Of a DNA stretch of 5,265 bases, positions 1 to 5,265 are shown piece after piece; the stretch's first letter is position 1; each line of letters begins with the position of its first letter. The notes beneath the pieces are model-generated. The model worked only from the letters and a program-made list of their open reading frames with translations. It did not search any database and was not told the DNA's origin. The stretch lies in assembly GCA_003818595.1 (NCBI GenBank), contig RPQV01000296.1:1-5265 (forward strand). Direction: 5' to 3'. This DNA comes from Calditrichota bacterium. GTDB taxonomy: Bacteria > Zhuqueibacterota > Zhuqueibacteria > Residuimicrobiales > Krinioviventaceae. The translations under genes were made by a program, and so were the position numbers.

Positions 1-411
1 CGGCTTTTCCACATAGACATCCTTCCCCGCCTGGCATGCCCAGATGGTTGCAAGGGAATGCCAATGGTTTGGCATGGCGATGCTGACCGCGTCAATCTCC
101 TTGTCATCAAATAGAGTCCGCAAATCCTTGACGGTCTTGTAGGTTTTCTGATATTTTTCGCCATAGCTTTTGGCGCGTTCCGCCAAAAGCTGCGCATCTG
201 GATCACACAATGTAGTCAGCCGAACATTCGGCTGTTTTTCAAAGCCTTCAATGTGATCTTTGCCGCGTCCGTTGACGCCCAATACGGCGACGACAACGGC
301 ATCATTGGCGCCGAACGCCTTTTGGGGGATGAACAAAGGCGCAGCCATCGCTGCAGCAGCCACGCCGGCGCCACCTTTGATAAAGGTTCGTCTCGATACT
401 GAATTGAGCAT
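1..411 (-). CDS. Gfo/Idh/MocA-family oxidoreductase, Tat-exported, N-terminal part (3' end outside window)
   Basis: The first 137 codons of a NAD(P)-dependent oxidoreductase are present; the rest lies beyond the left edge. Residues 6-12 read SRRTFIK, a canonical twin-arginine motif. An Ala/Gly-rich hydrophobic stretch follows (about 13-29), with a likely cleavage site near AFGA (32-35), so the enzyme should be exported folded with its cofactor. The Rossmann fold begins at VVVAVLGVNGRG (39-50) with the glycine-rich dinucleotide loop, and LCDPD (67-71) fits the end of the second beta strand. SIAMPNHWH (113-121) and VYVEKP (132-137) are hallmarks of the family; the lysine of EKP is the conserved catalytic-region lysine. 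An in-frame TGA two codons upstream and a GAGGTG Shine-Dalgarno fix the start. Only 11 bases separate it from the upstream PorV-like gene, so the two are probably co-transcribed. Known members oxidise or reduce sugars, inositols and related polyols; the substrate here cannot be told, because the C-terminal domain is missing. Confidence 0.93.
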   Translation of the reverse strand, partial: MLNSVSRRTFIKGGAGVAAAAMAAPLFIPQKAFGANDAVVVAVLGVNGRGKDHIEGFEKQPNVRLTTLCDPDAQLLAERAKSYGEKYQKTYKTVKDLRTLFDDKEIDAVSIAMPNHWHSLATIWACQAGKDVYVEKP

Positions 412-415
412 AATT

Positions 416-421
416 CACCTC
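416..421 (-). promoter_or_regulatory. Ribosome binding site of the Tat oxidoreductase gene
   Basis: GAGGTG on the minus strand lies four bases before the ATG at 411. It starts two bases after the TAG stop of the preceding gene, an arrangement that favours translational coupling. It supports the chosen start, since an in-frame TGA (415-417) rules out an upstream one. Confidence 0.8.
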
Positions 422-422
422 G

Positions 423-1484
423 CTAAAATGTAAAACCCAATGTAAAAGTGGAACTGTATCCGAGAATTCCAACATCCTTGTATGCGTAATCCACTTTCAA
501 CAAGTTATTTCCCAGCCTGGTGAAATGAAATCCGGCGCCGGCAGTCAGGCCGTATTCAGTTTTATCCATGTATAAGCCTCGATAGCCTGTCCGCAACATG
601 ATTCGTCCGACACCGGGAATCAAATAGGCATACTCGATTCCCAAATTGATGGACTCACTGTTGTTATTGGGATGCAAAGCATCAACCGCCACTGTCAATC
701 GCTGAACAGAAGTCACCAGGGGGAAAATAGCCACACCCAAACGCAACACCAGCGGCAATTCCCATTGCTGCAACCTGAATTGGCCTTCAACATCTTTGTA
801 ATTTCCATTATATTCAGGCAGAATATCAATCGGACGCAGGAGATCCATGCCGTCATAGCGCATACGCGTACCATAGTTTGATATACTCATCCCGATGCAC
901 ATCCCATTTTCCCGTTCGCCGTTCGGTGACAGAAAATGGGTATTGACCAGGACGCCGAGGTCGACGGCAGCGGCTGTCGCCTTCATGTGCCAGATATTTG
1001 AAGCGATATATTTTCCCGAGGCGCCGAAAGCAAACCACTGTGCCAACTTGCGCGAATAGGAAAAGCAGGCGGCATATTCAACGGCCTGATAGGTCTCCCC
1101 CGTCCCCTCCTGCATTTCCAAAGTGGTCACGCCGGTTCGACCATAGTTCATACTGGTGACGCTCAAGGCCAACGTTCCAATCCGCGGCAATACGACACCG
1201 CCGCCGATAAAAGCGACATCAATATCCGCGATCCACGGTTGATAGGATACCTGTATCTCATTTTGATTCATATAAGCAAGTCCGGCAGCGTTCCAATAAA
1301 TTGATGACAGGTCACGCGTTGTCGCCACATACGCTTCTCCCATCGCATTCGCCGCACTGCCAATTCCCATTTCCAAAAAGTTTGCGGCTGTAGTACCCAC
1401 TCGATAGGGTTTGTTTTGCGCCTCAAGCGACTTGAAACTCATGACGCCAATTATAACGAACAAAATCCACAGTTTATTATTCAT
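423..1484 (-). CDS. PorV/PorQ-family outer-membrane beta-barrel protein
   Basis: A complete 353-residue protein. A Sec signal peptide occupies about residues 1-22 (NNK, then the hydrophobic run LWILFVIIGVM, cleavage near LEA|QN). The mature N terminus carries the family hallmark: a GTTAANFLEMG block (30-40), AMGEAYVA (47-54) and SIYWNAAGLA (61-70), matching the usual GxxAAxFLxxGxGARxxGMGxAxVAxxDDxxAxYWNPAGLA pattern. Further family blocks are SNYG...RYDG (202-212), ELPLVLRLG (242-250), VDALHPNNNSESINLGIEY (267-285) and YGLTAGAGFHF (311-321). The last strand ends STFTLGFTF, with the C-terminal phenylalanine expected of outer-membrane barrels. In Bacteroidota, PorV (LptO) is a 14-strand barrel that shuttles type IX cargo from the translocon to the attachment complex, and PorQ is a related component. 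Its place directly after a gene with a type IX-like C-terminal domain suggests it serves that protein. Whether it is a general PorV or a dedicated partner cannot be told, so no symbol is given. Confidence 0.92.
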   Translation of the reverse strand: MNNKLWILFVIIGVMSFKSLEAQNKPYRVGTTAANFLEMGIGSAANAMGEAYVATTRDLSSIYWNAAGLAYMNQNEIQVSYQPWIADIDVAFIGGGVVLPRIGTLALSVTSMNYGRTGVTTLEMQEGTGETYQAVEYAACFSYSRKLAQWFAFGASGKYIASNIWHMKATAAAVDLGVLVNTHFLSPNGERENGMCIGMSISNYGTRMRYDGMDLLRPIDILPEYNGNYKDVEGQFRLQQWELPLVLRLGVAIFPLVTSVQRLTVAVDALHPNNNSESINLGIEYAYLIPGVGRIMLRTGYRGLYMDKTEYGLTAGAGFHFTRLGNNLLKVDYAYKDVGILGYSSTFTLGFTF

Positions 1485-1490
1485 CTTACA

Positions 1491-1495
1491 CTCCT
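1491..1495 (-). promoter_or_regulatory. Ribosome binding site of the PorV/PorQ-family gene
   Basis: AGGAG on the minus strand with a six-base spacer to the ATG at 1484. An in-frame TAG overlapping the site (1494-1496) excludes any earlier start. Confidence 0.85.
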
Positions 1496-1500
1496 ATTAT

Positions 1501-1535
1501 CAAAACGTGGCTGATCAATTACAAAACGTTGATCA
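1501..1535 (-). repeat. Imperfect direct repeat containing a 7-bp inverted repeat, between the two long genes
   Basis: Most of the 62-base gap (1485-1546) is a two-copy element. On the plus strand, copy one is CAAAACGT-GGC-TGATCA (1501-1517) and copy two is CAAAACGT-TGATCA (1522-1535), differing by a three-base insertion. Because TGATCA is self-complementary, the two copies also create a perfect inverted repeat, TGATCAA (1512-1518) and TTGATCA (1529-1535), around a 10-base loop. It begins 11 bases after the TGA of the large gene. No T-run follows on the minus strand, so it does not look like an intrinsic terminator. It could be an operator, an mRNA processing or stability hairpin, or chance in a short AT-rich spacer. 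Confidence 0.45.
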
Positions 1536-1546
1536 CATCGTTCGGG

Positions 1547-4500
1547 TCATTTAATGACTGCGAATTTACCAACCTTTTCATCGCCGGTTTCCGTAGATTT
1601 GACATGATAGATATACATGCCGGCGGCAATTTCCAATCCTTCCCGAGAGAGTACGTCCCAATGAACCGTTCCATTTGCAGGTTCTTGGTCGACCTCGATT
1701 TCGTCCACCAATATTCCCGATGAGGTAAAGATTCGAATTTCGCAGTTCGCCGGGATATGAGTGAACATGATGCGACGTCGTTGATTGAGGAACTTGTTGG
1801 CGACAGCAGGTTCCATGGCATTGGTGGCGATATAGGGATTGGGCACAACCTTAATCGAATCCATGGTTGTGCGCACATTCTCGGCATTCACTTTCACATC
1901 GGGATTGACGGTGAAAACAAAAGCATCGGACTGGGAAAGCGGCCGTTTTAGTTTAATCTGATAAACATCATTAGCCTGCGGCAGATCGCCGGCGCTCGCC
2001 GCTTCGCGCAAATCAATCGCAAAGATGCTGCCGCCCCAATAAATGCGAACACCGGTGTTGACGCTATATCCGGCCAAAACAATATCCTGATCCAATTCAA
2101 ATTCGCCACTGCCGTTCAAATCCCGCACGATTAAATCGAGTTTTTCGTATCCCCCGGATGAATCGACCACCGACTTGTTTATACAATAAAAATCAAATGA
2201 AGCATCCATGACGATATCACCTTTTTTAAGCGATGTTCCATCAATATCTTTGATTTGTGACACAACGCTTGTCTTGGTGCGATATACTTCTCCACCGCCG
2301 GTGAATACAATTTCATAATTATAGGGAAAGTAATTGGTTTCAGCACCCGCCGTAATCGTGATGGGAGCATGGCCCGTAATCCATCCGGAATTCAAATAAT
2401 CCAATTCCACAGAATCGCTTGAGACCGATAATGTCATCTGAATACCATCAAAAACATCTGTGATCAGCGGCGCCGCTGAATTCAAAAGCCAGAAATCGGC
2501 ATCCGCATCATAAATCAGATGATCTTCGGGAAATCCGCGCGATGATTCTTCATAGATTATTTTTTCATCGCCATCGGTTATATCCTGCACTTGAAAGCCG
2601 TTTGTTGCCAGCCTGCCATCCAGAGGATGGCGATAGCGTTCATTGCGCAAATACTCAATAACGCCCGCCAAAAAGCTGACCTTGTAGGTATGGTTCTGTT
2701 TGGCGGCACGAATATCCAGGAGCTGCGGTACAATATCTCCCTCGGCGATCGTCGGTGATGTTGCTGCATGGTCAATGATAATCGTCGGTTGAATATATCC
2801 GGCAGCTCGCGTTTGAGGAGTCACGATGGCCACGTTAGGACCCTTGCGCACAATTTCCTCCGCTTCATCCAATTCAATCACCACATTGTTTTCTGTCGGA
2901 GAAACGCCCAAATCAGGAACGCCGTAGTCATAAGCAACCAAGGCATAATAATAGGTCACTCCGTTTTTAACGTCATCATCAATATAATAATGGCGTATGC
3001 CGGTGTCGTCACCTAAATAATAAGCCATGCCTTCAACCAGACCATAGTCGGCGTAGCCCAGTATTTTATCGTTGATATCGCATTGAAAAATCGGCAATTT
3101 TGCCGCCTTGTCGCCCTGCCCGGTGGTGATCACCTCGGCATCTGACATCACTTTGTCCGTAGCGCGGTAGAGCTTATAGCCTTCAAAATCGTTGACATTC
3201 TGCAGGAAAGGTTCGTGCGTCCGTTTGTCGGATAGATCATTCCATGTCAGGATCACCTTGCCGTCTCCGGCTGCGGCGCTGAGTGACGGCATGATCGGCG
3301 GCTGCGCGAAACGGTAATCCCGCTCATAGATCACCTGCGCGGTTTCCTTCAAGCGGAACATTTTGGGTGCATAGTGATCTGCAGCTCGAAGGCTTGCCAG
3401 GTTATCAAAGGTGAACATCATGCACATGGAGATGCGCTCAGTTCGCCCTTTGTAGAAAGGAAAGGATGTGGAGGCAAAGACTTCATATAAAGAGCCGGGA
3501 CCGGCGGACAGCAAATAGCTGTCTAAATTATATGAATCCATGACATTCCACATGACTTTATCCTGGCCGAGCATGTAATCCCAATCCTGCCATTGCGGCC
3601 AGTCAAATAAAGCAAAAGAGGTCAATCCGACCATATCCGCTTCGGAAACATCGACAGCAGCAAAATTGGGTTCGCAGCCGACTCCCTCGATATAGTCCGG
3701 CCGATGATTGCACTCGCCCTCATCAGGGCCTTTATAGTTTATATCAGCAGGTCCTACGCCGTCCAGGCCGACATCATCACCGGCATACTCGCCATCCTCC
3801 AGGTACCAAATATCGTTTTCACCTTTATAGGCATAGACTCCGTTGCCGTTTTTATCAAAACCGTCTTCCCAATCCTGGTCCTCATCACCGGCATAATGGG
3901 GATGAAGGTCATCCAATGTGTAATGATAATAGGCGAGAAAATTATCCAAATTGGATATTCCATCGGTGGGGCCGATCAACTCTCCCGCATGGTTATCCCG
4001 CTTTTCATCAATCAGCCCGTCATCATCATTATCCTGAAAATCGTACGGTCGACCAGGACTTTCCAGGTAGGCGATCCCAATGGTTCCCGGCACCAGTCCT
4101 CCCTCTCCCACACCGATGGACTCCCAGATATAAGACAGGTCGAGTAAATCGTTGAAATATCCCTCTTCTTTATCATTGCCCGTATCACCACCGATGCTGT
4201 TGTCGATAAAATAGCCGAAACCGCAGGTGATCAGATCAAAGTCGGAAATATTGGAAATATTGTATTCCCAGAAAATCATGTCTTTGGCTTCCGGATTATT
4301 CCATTGAAACCCTCTGACAGCCACTCGTAAACCCAATCCACCCCACGGATACCCTTTCTGAATCGTCACATTGGGATTTACATCTCCGATATGTACGTTG
4401 GGCCGAGGATAATAACGCAGTCCTTCCTTGATTAATCTTTCTTGAGGATCATTTCGTTGGATGATATATTCCATATCCTGGGCATCATTTGCGACAAAAT

Positions 4501-5104
4501 AAGTTTCCAGGTCGGCATATTTGATGCCGCGGCCAAAACGACCATCCCATTCTCCGGGCCATTTTTTCGCTCGACCTGCTGACGGCCAACCCTCCAGTGG
4601 CCACGAATCAGGTTTGTTGCTCATAGCAGGATAATCCTGCAGCGGATTCAAATAGCCGGGCACGGGATAAAATCCCCATTCTACCGTGTTGTCATAATTG
4701 TGATCCATATTCGAGGGTTCAAAACCAGTCGACTGAATATAAAAGAGAGTATCGATCAGTCCCTCAGCAGAATAGCGGGCGACCAGATCGGTATCAGTGA
4801 CCGATACTGAATCATCCATAAGATAAACCTCTCCTCCGATCATGACCGAGACCACATCCAGCATCCGTGAACCGGTATAATCGTTCGGCCACTTGGAAGT
4901 ATTAATCCGCGGATAATCAGCCAATTGGGTATTGTTCTCAAAATAGAGCATCACGCGGTTGCCGTTCATATATCCGGCTCGTTCATCTGAGATATCGCCG
5001 GCCGGATCGTCAGGTCCTTCATATATTTTCCCCTGACTCCAGAGTTCTGAATTATAACCGCTGAAAATCATCAGAGTGATTATGAAAATGATCAACTTTT
5101 TCAT
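1547..5104 (-). CDS. Large secreted multidomain surface protein with FN3-like and type IX-like sorting domains; function unknown
   Basis: A complete 1185-residue protein. A Sec signal peptide covers about residues 1-24 (MKK, hydrophobic 4-16, cleavage near WSQ|GK). Residues about 25-600 form a module of no function known to me. It is rich in Trp, Tyr, Asp and Gly, with a WP-rich stretch (168-186), VRGFQW (263-268), FWEYNISN (278-285), YLESPGRPYD (346-355), acidic loops (358-463), EPNF...GLTSF (478-497) and FPFYKGRTERIS (548-559). A fibronectin III-like domain follows (about 602-728), then a beta-rich segment (about 740-1080) with another acidic loop (995-1007). A PNP...GKFAVIK domain (1083-1185) ends it. 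This order matches hypothetical proteins I recall from KSB1, Calditrichota and Marinimicrobia genomes; that is memory, not a search. It is probably displayed on the cell surface. It lies 39 bases after a TonB receptor gene and 62 before a PorV-like gene, suggesting a capture or uptake role. Seven cysteines follow the signal peptide; C465 and C477 are close enough for a disulfide. No catalytic motif was recognised. Confidence 0.9.
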   Translation of the reverse strand: MKKLIIFIITLMIFSGYNSELWSQGKIYEGPDDPAGDISDERAGYMNGNRVMLYFENNTQLADYPRINTSKWPNDYTGSRMLDVVSVMIGGEVYLMDDSVSVTDTDLVARYSAEGLIDTLFYIQSTGFEPSNMDHNYDNTVEWGFYPVPGYLNPLQDYPAMSNKPDSWPLEGWPSAGRAKKWPGEWDGRFGRGIKYADLETYFVANDAQDMEYIIQRNDPQERLIKEGLRYYPRPNVHIGDVNPNVTIQKGYPWGGLGLRVAVRGFQWNNPEAKDMIFWEYNISNISDFDLITCGFGYFIDNSIGGDTGNDKEEGYFNDLLDLSYIWESIGVGEGGLVPGTIGIAYLESPGRPYDFQDNDDDGLIDEKRDNHAGELIGPTDGISNLDNFLAYYHYTLDDLHPHYAGDEDQDWEDGFDKNGNGVYAYKGENDIWYLEDGEYAGDDVGLDGVGPADINYKGPDEGECNHRPDYIEGVGCEPNFAAVDVSEADMVGLTSFALFDWPQWQDWDYMLGQDKVMWNVMDSYNLDSYLLSAGPGSLYEVFASTSFPFYKGRTERISMCMMFTFDNLASLRAADHYAPKMFRLKETAQVIYERDYRFAQPPIMPSLSAAAGDGKVILTWNDLSDKRTHEPFLQNVNDFEGYKLYRATDKVMSDAEVITTGQGDKAAKLPIFQCDINDKILGYADYGLVEGMAYYLGDDTGIRHYYIDDDVKNGVTYYYALVAYDYGVPDLGVSPTENNVVIELDEAEEIVRKGPNVAIVTPQTRAAGYIQPTIIIDHAATSPTIAEGDIVPQLLDIRAAKQNHTYKVSFLAGVIEYLRNERYRHPLDGRLATNGFQVQDITDGDEKIIYEESSRGFPEDHLIYDADADFWLLNSAAPLITDVFDGIQMTLSVSSDSVELDYLNSGWITGHAPITITAGAETNYFPYNYEIVFTGGGEVYRTKTSVVSQIKDIDGTSLKKGDIVMDASFDFYCINKSVVDSSGGYEKLDLIVRDLNGSGEFELDQDIVLAGYSVNTGVRIYWGGSIFAIDLREAASAGDLPQANDVYQIKLKRPLSQSDAFVFTVNPDVKVNAENVRTTMDSIKVVPNPYIATNAMEPAVANKFLNQRRRIMFTHIPANCEIRIFTSSGILVDEIEVDQEPANGTVHWDVLSREGLEIAAGMYIYHVKSTETGDEKVGKFAVIK
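1550..1858 (-). other. C-terminal type IX-like (type A) sorting domain of the large surface protein
   Basis: Residues 1083-1185 run from SIKVVPNPY (1083-1091) through IMFTHIPANCEIRIFTSSG (1112-1130), an NGTVHWDVLS block (1144-1153), AAGMYIYHV (1160-1168) and GKFAVIK (1179-1185). Order and spacing fit the Por-secretion C-terminal domain: a PNP opening, a strand-turn pattern ending in a G after the IRIF strand, the GxYxY strand and a terminal K-hydrophobic strand. In type IX systems this Ig-like domain is the export signal and is cut off or used for anchoring. The closely related FlgD-like Ig fold is the main alternative. Confidence 0.75.
2084..2122 (-). other. EF-hand-like acidic loop in the beta-rich segment of the large surface protein
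   Basis: Residues 995-1007 read DLNGSGEFELDQD. The D-x-N-x-S-G-x-F spacing matches positions 1, 3, 5, 6 and 8 of an EF-hand or dockerin-type calcium loop, and acidic residues sit near position 12. Calcium binding is an inference from spacing only. Confidence 0.4.
2921..3301 (-). other. Fibronectin type III-like domain of the large surface protein
   Basis: Residues 602-728. The domain opens with a proline-rich linker and GDGKVILTWND (613-623), the typical strand-B tryptophan context. FEGYKLYRATD (640-650) is the strand-C YxxYR motif, and NGVTYYYALVAYDYG (714-728) is the strand-F Tyr-rich motif. A roughly 50-residue insertion (about 656-706) containing YYLGDDTG (695-702) makes it longer than the usual 90-residue FN3. 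Such domains usually act as spacers or binding modules in secreted proteins. Confidence 0.7.
3716..4033 (-). other. Asp-rich, probably calcium-binding segment of the large surface protein
   Basis: Residues 358-463 are strongly acidic and hold at least two loops with EF-hand-like spacing: DNDDDGLIDE (358-367; D-x-D-x-D-G-x-x-D-E, a near-ideal thrombospondin type 3 or dockerin-like loop) and DKNGNG (417-422). A further acidic stretch, GDDVGLDGVGPAD (442-454), follows. Many exported proteins carry such loops to fold on calcium outside the cell. The Asp codons read as Ile and Val on the opposite strand, which explains a long spurious plus-strand reading frame over 3704-4147. Confidence 0.55.
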
Positions 5105-5110
5105 GCGTTT

Positions 5111-5115
5111 CTCCT
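5111..5115 (-). promoter_or_regulatory. Ribosome binding site of the large surface protein gene
   Basis: AGGAG on the minus strand with a six-base spacer to the ATG at 5104. An in-frame TAG (5114-5116) rules out an earlier start. The rest of the 39-base gap (5105-5143) shows no promoter or terminator, in line with read-through from the receptor gene. Confidence 0.85.
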
Positions 5116-5143
5116 ATCAGTCATTTAATTCAATTCATGCAGG

Positions 5144-5265
5144 CTAAAAAAGAATGCCCAGACCGACCTTAATTTGACGCGGCGCTGAAAACGCTGATGG
5201 ATTCTGTACGCGGTCATCAAAAGTGTTGAAATCGCTGCGGTGATTCGCGCGGTCGGACTCAAAGA
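5144..5265 (-). CDS. TonB-dependent outer-membrane receptor, C-terminal end only (5' part outside window)
   Basis: The last 39 codons and the TAG stop of a gene entering from the right edge, in the frame FESDRANHRSDF...APRQIKVGLGILF. The ending is typical of TonB-dependent receptors: an NPSAFSAPRQIKVGLGIL segment in which a short loop with the AP-R motif leads into the last amphipathic strand, closing on phenylalanine, the residue recognised by the BAM complex. RSDFNTFDD just before it fits the preceding strand and extracellular turn. In intact receptors an N-terminal plug and 22-strand barrel import a substrate using TonB energy. The plug and TonB box lie outside the window, so the substrate is unknown. 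Another large barrel with a similar last strand is possible, but the placement before a surface protein and a PorV-like gene favours a receptor. Confidence 0.7.
   Translation of the reverse strand, partial: FESDRANHRSDFNTFDDRVQNPSAFSAPRQIKVGLGILF

Noticed and set aside
853..1038. A 61-codon minus-strand reading frame within the PorV-like gene
   Set aside because: It sits wholly inside the PorV/PorQ-family gene in another frame, is basic and low in conserved motifs, and has no context supporting a separate product.
1496..1524. A sigma-70-like promoter on the minus strand, TTGTAA (1519-1524), 17-base spacer, GATAAT (1496-1501)
   Set aside because: The boxes match fairly well, but transcription would begin near 1489, inside or past the AGGAG ribosome binding site (1491-1495), leaving a transcript without it. 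AT-rich spacers give such matches by chance, and FCB-group promoters often differ from this consensus.
1501..1546. An intrinsic terminator between the large protein gene and the PorV-like gene
   Set aside because: The only stem is 7 bp with two G-C pairs, and no T-run follows it in the direction of transcription.
1519..1887. A 122-codon minus-strand reading frame overlapping the C-terminal domain of the large protein
   Set aside because: It is in a different frame from a clearly conserved domain, and its own translation shows no recognisable motif. It is a shadow frame.
3704..4147. A 147-codon open reading frame on the plus strand with a membrane-protein-like, Ile/Val-rich composition
   Set aside because: It lies codon-for-codon opposite residues 320-467 of the large surface protein. 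Its Ile, Val and Phe codons are the complements of the Asp and Glu codons in that acidic stretch, so the hydrophobic look is a by-product. No good ribosome binding site was seen.
5105..5143. A possible small gene or separate promoter in the gap after the TonB receptor stop
   Set aside because: The gap is 39 bases, holds only the ribosome binding site of the next gene, and shows no convincing promoter boxes.

Overview
The window carries four genes, all on the minus strand and closely spaced, so it reads as one operon from right to left. In transcription order they are: the last 39 codons of a TonB-dependent outer-membrane receptor (running off the right edge), a 1185-residue secreted multidomain surface protein, a 353-residue PorV/PorQ-family outer-membrane protein, and the first 137 codons of a Tat-exported Gfo/Idh/MocA-family oxidoreductase (running off the left edge). 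The gaps are 39, 62 and 11 bases. Each complete start has a purine-rich Shine-Dalgarno sequence 4 to 6 bases upstream and an in-frame stop just before it, so the starts are well fixed. There is no RNA gene, mobile element or CRISPR array, and no gene-free stretch over 300 bases.

The organism is probably a Gram-negative member of the FCB group outside classical Bacteroidota, such as KSB1, Calditrichota, Marinimicrobia or a related lineage. The reasons are the PorV/PorQ protein beside a cargo-like protein with a PNP...GKFAVIK C-terminal domain, the TonB receptor, and the large protein itself. Its motif order (VRGFQW, FLESPG-PYD, a DxDxDG loop, FPFYKG-TER, YYLGDDTG, VTYYYALVAYD) matches uncharacterised proteins I recall from those lineages. 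This is from memory, not from a search. Base composition looks close to half GC throughout, with no sign of a recent insertion.

Inferred working model: the TonB receptor and the large Asp-rich protein form an outer-surface capture or uptake unit. The PorV-like barrel helps export, anchor or partner the large protein, by analogy with PorV in type IX secretion. The Tat-exported oxidoreductase may act in the periplasm on what is taken up, possibly a sugar or polyol. The substrate cannot be read from this window.

The most interesting object is the large protein: a long N-terminal module of unknown function with several EF-hand-like acidic loops, a fibronectin III-like domain, and a variant type IX-like sorting domain. 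A smaller curiosity is an overlapping direct and inverted repeat in the 62-base gap before the PorV-like gene.
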